Below, one piece after another: positions 10,497 to 22,610 of a stretch of 64,000 nucleotides of DNA (position 1 is its first letter; each line of letters begins with the position of its first letter). Below the pieces are notes generated by a model. The model was given only the letters and a program-made list of their open reading frames with translations. It made no database searches and had not been told where the DNA came from. The position numbers and the translations under genes are program-made. Source of the DNA: Bostrychus sinensis (lineage: Eukaryota > Chordata > Actinopteri > Gobiiformes > Eleotridae); NCBI GenBank assembly GCA_020698575.1, contig CM036254.1, forward strand, positions 26,936,526 through 27,000,525. The letters run 5' to 3'.

Positions 10497-11454
10497 GGCT
10501 TTCTCCAAAGCAACATCTGGATACTTTCTAAAAACGTATTTGTCTGCTTTCACTGAAACCGTATGCATGACTGAGCTGCTATAAGCCCTAAATCCTATTA
10601 ACAGATCAGTCATTTAGAGAAGGACCACCAAGGACTCTGACTGACTGCAGCATCCAACTCCTATAGGAAATATCATATTTTTAGTGTCACTTGACTTGTA
10701 GGTACAACTATGTATGTAGCAATAAAACACCTTTTAAAGTGAGCCATACTAACCCAACCAAAATTATCTGGGCTTGTAAGCTGGGCTTACTTGTAGCAAT
10801 TTTTATTTGTATGGCTTACAGTATATGGTGTAATTGCTAATGTAATGGTTCTGTTTACACAACACATTCTCTTGTTTGGAGGATGGGTTCTGGCTATGTC
10901 TACATTTGCCCTTAAAAGTGTCAGAGGTGGCAAACATTCTGTAGGCCTACTTAAGTATAAGTACTGACTCAACTGCTTTACTCAAGTAAAAGTGAAAAAA
11001 AGTACAGGCTCAGAAATGTACGTTATTATCAAATAATGTCTTGGTTTACGATATTCCAAAAGGTAGATTTGTGCATAAATGTAGGTGTGGTCAAGTTGAT
11101 TGACATCTGTCAATCATCGAGCTGCTAGCACGACGTCTCTGCTCTGAAGTGCTAGCATAGGATGTCAAAAGGTGCGCTGGCTGGCTAGGCACTAGCATGT
11201 AGCTTGGCTGTTAATTAGCATTGCCTTAGCATCGTTCTGGCTCTCTTAGCCGAGTGGGGGGGGTTTGACTGTTTTACGCACTCATTAGGGAGGGACCATG
11301 GAGGGACTGGTTACAGTGAAGCTACTCCTCTCTGCCAATTTTTGTGATATCCTCCATAGGAGGAGTTAGAAAATCCAAAATGGGGCGGCTCTGAAATCGG
11401 CCTCATAGCCAATACAGTGGGAAGGTAGGATAAGCATATTTAACTCTATGGTTT
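10497..11454. other. non-coding stretch with an hAT-type fragment
   Basis: Bases 10921-11030 contain 'cagaggtggcaaac' and 'tactcaagtaaaagtga', a left-end fragment of the 'ACTCAAGTAAAAGTA' MITE family. The rest is not recognised. Confidence 0.35.
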
Positions 11455-11705
11455 TGCCAAATCCACAAAGGTTTGATTGCAGTTTGACCTTTCATTTACA
11501 CAAAGAACGGGCTTTCCGTTTTCCGAATCCGCAATCTTTTGAAAACGCTGGAGGAGGTGTTTTGGTCTCGCAGCGGGAGCCACTCGGAGCTGCTCTGCTC
11601 TCATGCAAACTGTGAAAACAGCGACTCACTAAAAATGATGACATAACAGCCCCAATCTGAACAATGATTGGCTGACTGCTGGTCACATGTCAGCTGACCC
11701 ACAAT
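11455..11705 (-). repeat. dispersed repeat, minus-strand copy (pair with 31200-31450)
   Basis: The complement aligns with 31200-31450: 'cagctgac', 'attggggctgttacatcat', 'gagaccaaaacacct', 'ccagcgttttcaaa', and 'aacccacaatcaaacctttg' versus its counterpart. The copy at 31200 interrupts a non-LTR segment, which suggests a mobile element. Class unknown. Confidence 0.6.
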
Positions 11706-12890
11706 CACAAAATACAAGGCTTTCATGTCTCATACGTTCATATTTAGTCCAGTAACTGTCAGTAATATCTGTGTAAGTACTTACCTTAATGAGAGACTCT
11801 GAGAATGGCTCCAGAAAACCACAAGTAAAGTAGAAGTTGTAGAATGGACCTAAATATCCTCTGTTGTTTACTCTCTGTGTGGTGTAGAGCATTTATGGGG
11901 TACACACCGCCGTTTGCTGGACAAATACAGATATACAGTTTACTTTAGTGTTCTTCACACCTGAGCATTTTAGTGTAAATGTGAATCATGGGTGGCACTG
12001 GCCATCAGTGCATATACAAAATATACATGTATGTTTATGCAACATTAAATAAATTAAATAACAAAATGCAATTTAGACAACAAAATCTTATCTGGGCAAC
12101 TTGTGTGAATGTAGCCTATGCTCTGGTACCTACTTTTTAAATCTTGCCACATACTGTACCTATTTTTTGGCCTGTATCCATTATTGTACAATTTAGAATC
12201 CAACTAAACATTTTTATGGCTAAAGTGACAGGCAGTTACAGAGCTATTCATCCTTGTAAAAACACACAAAAATAGCCTTTGTTTTAAGTTTAATGCCTGG
12301 ATTATTTTCAGTCAAACATTTTTCAGATTCCTGCAGACATCCTTGTCATCTCACACATTCAGCTCAAGGCCTTGTTCACACGCTCTGTCTGATTTTACAC
12401 ACAGTGTTGACATTTAAATTAGCCCAAACCTAACAGTGCGTGTGCCTGTTAAAGTGTTCTCTGGGGCGCAGTATCAGCGTTATGAGCCACTGCGCACGAG
12501 AAGGTGTTGTTTACAAGTGGGAGCTGGCTTTTGGCAGACTTCCTGATCGGGGCGTGCCTGTCTCTTAATATGAGTAACCTTCTGCACCATCTGTCCTCTT
12601 TCACCTCACATCCAGCTCTTCTTCTGAGTCAAGTCACATATTCACATACAGTACGTTCCTTCTCACAGGCGTTAATGACAAGTTAGAATTACTGAGAGTA
12701 ACTTTTAGATTAAACAATATTATTCATAAGAAATAAGGATATTAAGAGGTACCTATAGTGTTTACATTGTATCTGAAGAAAAACATTAATGCAGCACATA
12801 GAAACCTGGTCAACTTTTTTATTAAACATCAGCAAAAATGGCAGGTGTTGGCATGTGATTGCACTGGAGCATACTGCAAACATGTCTTCA
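11706..12890. other. unannotated non-coding stretch
   Basis: No gene or repeat recognised. Overlapping short frames at 12758-12983 have no protein-like features. Confidence 0.35.
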
Positions 12891-12965
12891 TCGTCCAGTG
12901 GGTGGCTGGACCCTACAGCAGCAACTATGGGCCTTGGGCGTGGTATAACCTCTGAGACAAGGGCC
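12891..12965 (+). repeat. scrap of a dispersed 'ctatgggccttgggcg' repeat
   Basis: 'aactatgggccttgggcg' is nearly identical to the text at about 43038. Related copies lie at 716-800 and 63465-63560. Family not named. Confidence 0.45.
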
Positions 12966-13124
12966 ACGTTGATGCAGAGTTGAAATATAGAGACATTATA
13001 GGCGATTTAAAGTCACCAGTTCAGCAAAACACATGCATGTCTTTGGATGTTTTTCTGGACTTGAAAAATATTACTTAAATTCATTTGGACTGGACAAATA
13101 TTGGATCACCCATAATTAAAATAG

Positions 13125-13560
13125 GTTAATTATGCTTTTTAAAGGCTTTTTGAAATCATTTTGGACATCTTGGCATTAGTATTTCATGTATTATAACTCA
13201 AAATAATGCATATTTATGGAAAACGTCTTCTTTTGGGGAGCTGTGACTTTGACTTTGCAGAGAACTCTTGGATTAGGTGTCTGTTGCCCCCTGCTGGCAA
13301 TGGTGGGGAAGAGACAGAGCATAAAACTGGCTAATTTGCATAGCTTTTTGCAACATAAAGCTAGCAGATAGATAAATGAGCTGACTGCTTCGTAGTGACA
13401 GCAAATTAATTTATTTTAAAATGACATACAGGATCAGCATACAGGATTACTCCAACAAGCGTGAATGAAATAAAATGATACTCCAGGTTTGTTTTTGAGG
13501 TGGAAACATTAAAACATGGTTAAAAGAAAATTCAACAATTTCAACTTGTTAATGAGAAAA
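13125..13560 (+). mobile_element. non-autonomous element, 'ggctttttgaaat' family
   Basis: Contains in order 'aaggctttttgaaatcat', 'ttagtatttcatgtatta', 'ttttggggagctgtgac', 'gatagataaatgagctgac' and 'tttgtttttgaggtggaaac'. This matches 3086-3865 without the SINE and so shows the uninterrupted arrangement. No coding capacity. Confidence 0.6.
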
Positions 13561-13835
13561 TATAATAGAGACACAGAACCTTTGGCATATACCACAACAG
13601 TACTCTAGGTTCATAGAGCTGTGGTGTGTCAAAGTAATTATAATGTACAGTGTGTAGGTTATTTAACAGCCAATACAAGCACAAAGAAACTTTGAGCAAG
13701 GTGATTCAATGTCAGCAAAGGCTGCCATAGTGCCACAGTCAAAAGGCAAGATTATACCTCTAATTCAAATAAGCTTAAATAAATGTATAAAGTTCAAGCT
13801 GGAATATCTAAGAGTGACCGCAGAATGTACTCAAG

Positions 13836-13985
13836 TTCTGCCTTTTTTGTACGGTGCATGGTTGCCTTCCAGCAAGAAGGTCCCAAGTTCAATTCCCTTC
13901 TGTGTGGAGTCTGCATGTTCTCCTTGTGTCTGAGTGGGTTTCCTACAAGTGCTCCGGTTTCCCCCATCAGCCTAAAACATGGGGA
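13836..13985 (+). repeat. dispersed repeat with tRNA-like box B
   Basis: 'ggtcccaagttcaattccc', then 'tgtgtggagtctgcatgttc', then 'ggtttcctacaagtgctccg' is a pattern very common in fish genomes. A related, more diverged piece in the opposite sense is at 21236-21440. Family not named here. Confidence 0.5.
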
Positions 13986-14000
13986 ACAGGCAAATCCTCC

Positions 14001-14766
14001 AGCTGATAGTGAAGTCATTTAGTTGATTACTTTTACTTGAATCATTTTATTTCAAAGTCCTTTTACTTGCGTACATGTTTCTACCTCTGTGGTATTTACT
14101 ATAATAATCCTTCTATCTCATCCTGTTTAGCACAAACTTCTCCACGTCTCTCAGTTTGCCCTGTGGCTTGATCCTTTATCTTGCAGTTATTTTGAACCGC
14201 AGCTTGTTGTCGACATCAAACACATCAGGCACAATGGGAGAGGACAATCCCAGATCATCCGGATACACACAGAGACACACAGAAAGAGACAGATCCGGTT
14301 TTCCACACAACTGTAGCTCAGGGCCCGGAATCTGGTTTAAGGATCTTAAAACGGAAACACGCTGATTTTGTACAATGATAATGTGGTGGAATAAACAGGG
14401 GAGATTATGTCAGAAAACTAAATAGGGCACTTTGTATGTTTCATTCAAAACGTGTGGGAAAAGTGGAGCTTTTTTATGAATACAAGTAAATGTATTAACA
14501 ATGGCACCAGAACTGTTAGAAGGACTTTTTATGTGCCAACACAATTTGGACAAATGTTATGACAGTGTGTAAAACCTAAAAACTGAACGCAGTGACAAAT
14601 CTCATGAAACTATATTTCACAATAAGACCCACAGTATGTAGTTAAGGTTAGGTGGTTAGGTTAGTGAGCAAGGGCACACCTCAGCTACATCCCAGTGAAT
14701 GTACCCCAACCATTTCTCAAGCACACCTGCTATTTTCCCAGAAACCCTGTTTAATCCAGCAAAATC
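14001..14766. other. unannotated non-coding stretch
   Basis: Bases 14030-14085 have a scrap of the 'acttttacttga' MITE family. Otherwise nothing recognised. Confidence 0.3.
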
Positions 14767-15264
14767 CTAATCCCTCGCCCTGCATCCCTCACCCTGCATC
14801 CCACATCCTGCATTCCTCGCCCTGCATCCCTCATCCTGCATCCCTCCTCTCTCATTTTGCATCCCTCATCCCGCATCCCTTGACCTGCATATCTCATCCT
14901 GCATCCCTCACCCTGCATCCCTTCTCTCCCTTCCTGCATTTCTCATCCTGCATCCCTCATTCTGCATCCCTCATCCCTCACCCTGCATCCCTCATCCTGC
15001 ATCCCTCCTCCATCATCCTGCATCCCTTATCCCTCAACCTGCATCCCTCATCTTCCATCCCTCCTCTCTCATCCTGCATACCTCACCCTGCATCCCTCCT
15101 CCCTCATCTTGCCTCCCTCATCCCTCACCCCGCATCCCTCACCCTGTTTCCTCATCCCTAACCCTGCATCCCTAATCCCCCACTGTGCATTCCTCATCCT
15201 GCATCCCTCATCCCGCGCCCTGCATTCCTCTTCCTGCATCCCACATCCTGCCTCCCTCACCCTC
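14767..15264 (+). repeat. pyrimidine-rich minisatellite, roughly 14-15-bp unit
   Basis: About 500 bases of degenerate tandem copies built on 'cctgcatccctcatc' and 'cctgcatccctcacc'. The plus strand is strongly C/T biased. Open frames across it on both strands (14652-15161 plus; 14751-14939 and 15069-15275 minus) are produced by the repeat and give low-complexity His/Pro/Ser-rich or Arg/Gly/Met-rich products. I do not regard them as genes. Confidence 0.9.
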
Positions 15265-15486
15265 AAAAGTTCCACCAGTAATTAGTTGCTGGAGTGAACA
15301 TTTTGCAAATACTTAACTGGCAACATTTCAGAAATATAATGTGTATGAAAGGAGCATCTCAAGATGAAGTCTCTATATTATTAGCATTGGATCTTCCGAA
15401 TATTCAACAATGGCACTGCATTAAAAACAGACATGAGCGTGTACTGGAAATCACTGCATGGATCAGGAACACTTCCAGAAGTGACT

Positions 15487-16700
15487 CACTACGTTTACAT
15501 GCAGATCATACTCTGAGTCTGCTCATAGTCTGTCATCAACCATTTTTTCTGGAGAACTGGTCACACCAGTCTCGTTTCAATCTACATGCATGCACCAGAG
15601 TTGGACTACTGAACCCACAGTGCTGTGATGCATTCAAGTGGTCTGGGGATTTACCAATAGTGCTAAATGCTACAGAGATGGCAAATTTAATCCGTAATCA
15701 TTGTTATATTTACCCTTAGGAGTCCATGGTCACGATGGCGGGATTGAACAACGTCGCACAGAGCTGTAGTTAAAAACCCTTTCACGTAGAGAGGTGCTTA
15801 CAATTGCTCCTGACAGAGAAGGCTTCATGCTTTATGTCAGTTTTTATTTCACACTGATAGGTAATCACTCCCCTGCAGTTACCCAGTTTGTCCACATGTG
15901 CTGCCCTTCAGTAAGCTGTATGGAGGGCACTTATCACTTTGTAAATGTTCAAATGTGATAGAATTACTCCTATTTAAAACCTTTTAACATCTGACAAAAG
16001 CCATTAGTGCACAATTTTTGATACAGTGAATATATAATAAACTGGGGCAAGGTCAGGTCTATTTTTACCATTATTGCCTGTGTTCAAATTGCTCCTAAAG
16101 GCATTAGGCTTTATTATAAATCACAAACTATTTTATATGATGTTTATAAGAACTTTTTTTCACTTTTTTTTGCACTCAGAAACCTTTGTTAAGCAAGTTT
16201 GATTTTCTCATGTCCAAAAATGTCAAAAATTCTATTTCCGATTCTGTGTTTTTTGTGTATTCTACGCTGTGGGGCATTCAAATAGTACAGCAAACAAATG
16301 TAATAACCATTTGGTCAAATAGATAAAGTTATCCTGTATAAAATTATGTATATTAATTATGTGTTTCTCAATTCAAATGGTGATATATGAGGGTAGATTC
16401 AAAAATAGGCTTAGACTCCAGAGGGTTAACAGCAACACTTTGACTTTACAGACGGAAATGCTACAAAATCTGAAATTCATTCCTCCTGTTCTCTCTGTTT
16501 AGGGCTGAGTGCAGTTGAATGCCTCTCCCAGTTTAGTGGGAGTACGCTGTATACATGCAAGAGTCATCTGGCAATGAACCTCATTATCCAAGTGCTCCTC
16601 TGTGTAAAGAGAAATTCCAATGGCCCCAATCGGATTCCTGGGTTTACATGCAGTTTAAAAAACTTCTGTTATTATGGGACTAAGGCTAAGGCTCTATGAA
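15487..16700 (+). repeat. dispersed repeat with 'tttacatgcag' motifs, copy 2
   Basis: Matches 808-1483 in two ordered blocks (15487-15690 and 16500-16700) with about 800 bases of unrelated sequence between them. The extra middle is either an insertion here or a deletion in copy 1. No coding capacity recognised. Confidence 0.5.
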
Positions 16701-17160
16701 TAAATGAACCCTAAATTTGAAAAAGACAAACCCAATTGGCCAGGTTAATGTAAACTGCCTCTACAACGTATAGCCAAGAGTCATCCAAGTCCAAATATTG
16801 CCCATGTGACATCATAATATCCATTATATATATAGCTGTTTGCATATGCACTCGTGTGGGTTTCTGACAGTGGTCCTGGGTGTCTATAGCTGGGCCCACA
16901 GCTATGCTCATCCCATCTGTGACCCCCCTCGCCTCAGCACAGCTTGAGCTCCATTGTCTCACTAATCCAGCTCTATTAACATGGCAGCAGCACATTAGAC
17001 ACGTCCTGCAGACCCAGACCAAAACCCAGGTCTGAGCGGTCTGCGATCTCATTATCTCAGGATGAAAAGGGGGGCAGTGGATTAGCACCTTCTGATAATG
17101 GGGCGAGGCTGCACTGTTACAGGTGCCAAATGGTAGGATCAGAGCACTGTCTTGCAACTG
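16701..17160. other. GC-elevated, unique-looking block
   Basis: Non-repetitive and higher in GC than its surroundings. A 148-codon minus frame spans it but shows no recognisable domain. Candidate conserved non-coding DNA, unproven. Confidence 0.25.
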
Positions 17161-17190
17161 CTGTCTGAATGGTTGATACTGTATGTTGTT

Positions 17191-17209
17191 GGGTTAGGGT
17201 TAGGGTTAG
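17191..17209 (+). repeat. short interstitial telomere-like repeat
   Basis: 'gggttagggttagggttag' contains three TTAGGG-type units. Too short to mark a chromosome fusion. Confidence 0.7.
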
Positions 17210-17479
17210 CATTGTTGTTTATTTTCTTCCACATTGCTCCCATGCAATGCCATCTTTTATTGTATGAATTTAGGAGTAGCTCTCTTTGATATTAGCTCAT
17301 GGACTGTGTGAGCTATAACACAAATTTTAAGCCCAATCGATCACCATTGTTCCTCTACCATTGGTGATAACCAGAATTACACGAGGAACTCAACCCAAAA
17401 CTATTATCTCTAAAGCAAATGTCCACCTGGTTTTGTGTTGTTTAATGATGTTATAATAAACAATTTAAAACATATACTA

Positions 17480-18540
17480 TTTAGTCTTCCTTGTCCATAA
17501 ACAAAGTAACCAAATAAGAGCAATACACAAAAAAACAATAAATAAATAAACTTATAAAAATCATGGAGTTAAAAGCCAGAGAATAAAAGTGGCTCTTAAG
17601 ACGAGAACATTTAAATGTGTGGGCCATCCTGACAGCAAAGCAGAGCATTCCACAGTTTGGGGCCAATCACATAGAAGGTCTGGTCTGTCTTGGTTTTAGT
17701 GCTGTGTTCATTATACATCGGAATTTCAGAAATTCCGACCTTGAAAACTTGAAACTTTTGCGGAAGTGTTGGACTCCTGAGTTGATGTCACGATCACATG
17801 GAGTCCCTCAGTGAGAGGTAAACTGTGTGGTTACTAACAGGCAAATAATGTTTTTTTTTTAAACAAGACATCTCACACTTCTGCAAAAATATACTTATCT
17901 TTATATAATGAATGAAATTATCAGTGCTACAGCTCTGCAAAAACATCTTTGACTGTTCATTTATCACTAAACGAGTAAAGTAGAAACAGAAACGTCCTCT
18001 GATATAACTCCACGCCAAACAGTACCACACTAAAAGTGTATTTATTTGTTTCCTATTGAACAACATCAGAATGCTAATATGGTTTTGTTGTTATTGTGGA
18101 GTTTCATGTGTGTTTTCCAAGCTGAACCCATGAACAGACATTTTTCAGAAGTCAGGACTTTCAAGATTTCATTGTATCATGTAAACGGCATAGGTCTTAT
18201 CTTAGGACCGGCGAGCTGCAGCACACTCTCGGACTTCAGTGAACGCTCCAGAGTGTAAATTTGAATGAGGTCTGTGATTTACTTGTGGGGTCAGTCTATT
18301 CAAAGCTTTAAAAACAAACAACAAAATCTTAAAATCAATTCTAAAACAAACTGGAAGCTAACGCAGGGAGGTGTACGCCTTTTTTGCTGCCTGTTAAAAG
18401 CCATGCCACACAGTTCTGGATTAGCTGAACAAATAAAAGCCTGCATGACTTGCTCAAAATTGCTTATGGTTAAAAAAAAGTTAGATTTTAGATCAAATCT
18501 GAAGATGATAAAAGCCTGAGTCTGTGACTGTATTTATCTG
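17480..18540. repeat. composite dispersed repeat, interrupted
   Basis: 'cattccacagtttggggcca' at 17648 and 'aaaatcttaaaatcaattct' at about 18325, together with 'aactggaagctaacgcag', are familiar as parts of one fish repeat. Unrelated sequence at about 17700-18120 separates them and looks inserted. Possibly derived from the antisense of a non-LTR element, but I cannot prove it. Confidence 0.45.
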
Positions 18541-19172
18541 ACGCCAAGGTTGGTGATGGAGGGATGAACATGCCCATTGTTGGACATATGGTTGCATTAG
18601 ATTATTTCACTGAAACATCTGTCACAACATAGAAAAAAAGCCTTGAGTTTGACCCTTAGGCCAGAATTCTGATTTGCCAAGACTCTCACAGTTAGTACGG
18701 ATTTTATTTTTAACAGATGCAAGCTATAAACCTGTAAAGTTACTAGACTGCATTTTAGAGCCATGACCTCAGCTCTGCACTGGCATTTACCAACTCATTC
18801 AAAGGAAACTATTGAGTTTTATAGCTATCTCCCAGTGAGCTGTTACTAAATATATCAGCAGCTCCTGTCCTTATGTAAGATTAGAAGAGCACCCCGAGCG
18901 CTAAACACAAACATATGCTCTTCACATTTATCTGCCAGATTTATGTGGCATTTTATTTTATGTCGGAAAATCTTGAATTCCCGATTAATCCTGGAAAGAT
19001 CCCAACCATGATACAAGGATACAGGACTTCCCATAGTGGACTAAAGATAACACAATTTTCCACTCCTTTCCTGCAAATTGACCATAATATATCACTAGAA
19101 AGCATTTCTAGGAAGCCTTAAGACTCTGAGTACATCCATTTTGACCTATACCTGCCCAAATACAATATATTT
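18541..19172. other. unannotated non-coding stretch
   Basis: No gene or repeat recognised. Confidence 0.3.
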
Positions 19173-19202
19173 CCTCAGATGAGCAAATACTTTTGGCAGT
19201 GT
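19173..19202 (-). mobile_element. solo mariner/Tc1-type terminal repeat
   Basis: The complement reads 'cactgccaaaagtatttgct', a recognisable mariner/Tc1-type end, followed by TA. No matching opposite end seen nearby. Confidence 0.45.
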
Positions 19203-19220
19203 ATTTATAATGATTAGAGT

Positions 19221-19248
19221 CATATGATATAATGTCTTATATCATATG
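19221..19248. other. perfect 11-bp inverted repeat
   Basis: 'catatgatata' and 'tatatcatatg' are separated by 6 bases. AT-rich, so possibly chance. Confidence 0.6.
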
Positions 19249-19554
19249 TACATTAAACAGCATGTTTAAGATTGCCCTGTTGCAGGAGATAATGAGAGAT
19301 TGTTACTCTCACACGTCTGCATAGGACAGTCAATTAAATTGTATAGAAATAAAGAATATTTATTTATTTTAATTCCTAAAGGTTTCATAGCATTACATTT
19401 TTCTAGATGATTTTGTGTAGTACCGCTGTGTGCTTTAAGGGGTCTGGTCAAAGCCTGTTTTTCCTTTTTCTCTTCTAAATTTTGGGTCAGATGTTGTATA
19501 AAGTGTTCTTATAGACTTGAACTGTGAAACTATAGATGAGCTAATGGGCTTTAT

Positions 19555-19945
19555 TTAACAGCCCTAGACACATTTTTAGCCTGTATGTCCTGGGAGAGAA
19601 TCTCTCCTTCAGTGTGGTCTCCACACTGGGTTTTTTAGGAGTTTTTCCTTATCGAGAATAAGGTTCTAAGGACAGAGAATGTCTCGGGACTGTTTAGTTT
19701 AGTGTAGTTACTGTTTGTGTTGATTGTGTATTATGTTTGATTGGGTGTTTGTTTAACTCCTTTGTGTCTTTGTGTTTATGTTTCATTGTGTGTTTTTGTC
19801 TGGTTGTGTGTTATGTCTTATTGTGTCTTTTTGTCTAATTGTGTGTTTATGTTTGATTGCGTGACTAATTGATTACAAAGCCCATTGAGGCCACTTCTGT
19901 TGTGATGTTGAGCTATATAAATAAAACTGTACTGAATTGAATAAA
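19555..19945 (+). mobile_element. non-LTR retrotransposon 3' end (L2-like)
   Basis: Contains 'tttttaggagtttttcctta', 'aaagcccattgaggc' and 'gagctatataaataaaactg', ending in a short 'actgaattgaat' tail. This is the common 3' region of fish L2-type elements as I know it. A degenerate 'ttgtgtgttatgt' tandem run fills 19700-19865. No reverse transcriptase remains, which fits 5' truncation. Confidence 0.6.
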
Positions 19946-21235
19946 GTGTACTCTAGGTGTTAAATGTGCAAATGTCTTGATCATATTAAAATTGTTTTAC
20001 TCACTGTAAATAGATTTCTGCGCAGGGAGTAAATAAACTACTTCCTACCTACATTGCTTAGTGATTAAAAGTATGTATTAGAATGAGCCTTTGGAGAGTG
20101 CAGACCTCAGTCAAGGCATTGGCCTGTCTCACAAGAGATATAGTTTCCGGAACTGGACCCACACCAGTGATTATTGACTGCTCCCCTCATTGCAAAGATT
20201 TCAAACACATAAAATCTGTTGTTTTGTCACTGACCCTCTGTTAGATCGTTGACCCTATCTTGCAATGGCACAGAATCTGTTAAGCACACAGTCTTTCTTT
20301 TTGAGCTAGCTTTCTAACTGCCTAACAAACCAACACTGGCAAAAAATAACTTCCTTGGCAGACATTTTGCTGTTCACTGCCAGGCTATGGTGTGCTCAGT
20401 GGTAAAAAAAAGGATGTGATAGCTCTTACTTCTGAAGTGTGAATAGCTCTAATACACTAAAGTGAACAACACCATTATTGTACCACAGTTTAAAATAAAA
20501 AAACTCTTGTAAAGCTTGAGATTTAGCCATAGTTTTTGTGCAGAGACCTGTTAAGGTGGAATGGCCAAAGGGTCTTGGTGTTGGCTCAGCATTTGTTGGA
20601 GAAAAGGAAAATGACTCTCTCCTCAGGTTGTGGTTGAGCTCTGGCTTTAGTTCACTGAGTCCAGACAGAGCTGAGTTTGCACAGAGTTCACCTCCAGAGG
20701 CCTCTGAACTGTTGAGTCTTCAATATTTTACAGTGTGTGCTGTGAGTGCATGTGTGTCGATGAGCAGTCAATGTCTAAGTCTTAAGCATAGAGGGAGGGC
20801 TGGCTCCCACTGACTTCAGATTTTAAGAACAAAGTTGGTATTTTGGTCTTTGTTTTTTTTTTATAGACATATTTTCTCATATTTATCTAAGCAAATTTAC
20901 TTCAAACACACACATCTATATTTGGAGTATGTTTTTTGGGGCCAGTTTAGACCCTGCAACTAGAGTTTAGGGTCAGACCAATGCAGTTAAGCAATTTTCT
21001 TCATCTTGTTTAATACTGGAAACCGTGTATGTGTTGAAGATGTTTATGCACACTTCAGTTTGCAATCTTTTCCTCTATTTTTGTTCATCTTTTGTACGTT
21101 TCTTGCAGTTCAACTGTAGACCAACAGCCTAAAGGAACATTTCTTATCGTATGCAAGCATGTGATTGGCCAAAGCAACATTTGCATCTCCTAAAATACTT
21201 CATAAGTGCTGTGGTAAGTCTCTAGGGTAAGGTAT
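19946..21235. other. unannotated non-coding stretch
   Basis: Nothing recognised. The open frame at 20538-20813 shows no domain. Confidence 0.3.
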
Positions 21236-21440
21236 ACTTTATTGTTCATTGAGAAATTAGTTATTTGCATTTGACCCATCCTTCAGTGCTGCTGTCAGAA
21301 GCAGTGGATGACCGAAGTGCAGCGCTTGATTAACCTTCTCCAGATCTCAGCCAGGATCCTGGTCAAGAGTTCCAAGAGAGGCCTATTGTGCCTGTTTTAG
21401 GTTGATGGGGGAAACCAGAGCACCCTGAGAAGAACCCATT
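21236..21440. repeat. dispersed repeat related to 13836-13985
   Basis: 'cagtgctgctgtcagaagca' and 'gatgggggaaaccagagca', with 'ccattcaaacac' and 'actccacacagat', are parts of a common fish repeat. The last part complements text at 13836-13985. Confidence 0.45.
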
Positions 21441-22537
21441 CAAACACAAGATACTCCACACAGATTTCAAATTGTTGAAGTGCTGTCTCCTTCCTCATTA
21501 GGACCCTGACAGCCTGGGGTTAGATTTTTTTTGTGCAACAAAGCTTAAAAGGGCCTGGTATGTCCAATACAGTCCTCAGATGCAAATGCCTTTACTCCAT
21601 CCACTGCCTGTCCTCTCATATTTGACATTTTTTGGCCTTGTATGGCAGATATGCATTGGACAATAATGACACCAGCAACTGCACAATGGGTAGGCAACAT
21701 TATAAATGCAGAGGTGGGAGTAGAGAAGTGAAAATGTTGTTAGTGGAAAAAAATGTGCGCAAAAATCTCAGTAAAAACTAATCAGGCAACAATAAACTTG
21801 CATGCACACAAGCTGTTTACTTCTGACTAATGTGTCTGAGCATGTGCACTGTGCTCCTCTCTTTTCATCTCTTTCTGTTTCCATATGATTTGAGCTTGTA
21901 TTCTTCTACTTTTTCTTATGAGATTTTTTCGCGGTTGGCAAATAAAGCTTGTTTATTTCAATACAAGTTTAAAAAAAAAGAAAATAGAATGGCTCACGCA
22001 CCACTCTGACTCGGCTCTCATCGTTCACGGTCAAGAGCCATTCAAAAGAGTCAGATCGTTCATGAACGTCACATCGCTAAGCAGCAGTTATAGTAGTTAG
22101 AGCTGTCACAATAAGGAAGGCAAGGAAGGCAGTTGCCTAGGGCCCACAGCTGAAAGGGGGCCCCAAGGACAGTCATTTACCTGTGCAATATTGAACAAGC
22201 TTTTTCAGCGATGGAAAACAAACCACTAAAGGGTTGGACTCTTGAAATGTCTCTAATGAAGGTGACATCTGCAGAAATTATACCCACAGACAGTAAATGA
22301 CAAAGTACAAGTTCAGATACTTCTCAGTACTATCTCCCACTGGAGTATGCAGTAATGTGATGACTCAGTGCTTCAGGCCTTCGCTGTAGACTGTGTTGTA
22401 AAAAGAGGAAATGCCAAAGTGTTCACTCATAGCTGTAACTGCACGTTCATTATCTCCAGAGTTTTAGAGACTCAACGTGAATCCAGACTGGGGCCAGGTC
22501 AAGGGTACTTTTGCCAGAGGTTCTTGGAGAGAAGAAG
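21441..22537. other. non-coding stretch with a 'gggcccc' repeat scrap
   Basis: Bases 22110-22170 ('ggaaggcagttgcctagggc', 'gggggcccc') resemble one end of the family seen at 23309-23669. Otherwise unrecognised. Confidence 0.3.
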
Positions 22538-22610
22538 TATTTATGTGTACTTGAGTGAAAGTATTGTTACTTTCAAATATTACTACTCAAATAAAAGTAA
22601 AGGTATTCTG
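22538..22610. mobile_element. hAT-like MITE fragment
   Basis: 'gtgtacttgagtgaaagta' and 'ctactcaaataaaagtaaag' match the interior of the family seen at 40486-41058. Confidence 0.45.

Noticed and set aside
14652..15161. 169-codon plus-strand open frame rich in His, Pro and Ser
   Set aside because: It is the reading of a C/T-rich minisatellite. Both strands are open for the same reason and no domain exists outside the repeat.
16711..17157. 148-codon minus-strand open frame
   Set aside because: No recognisable domain, no splice or codon pattern of a gene, and part of it overlaps the end of a dispersed repeat.
17191..17209. Telomeric fusion site
   Set aside because: Only three TTAGGG-type units; short runs like this occur by chance.
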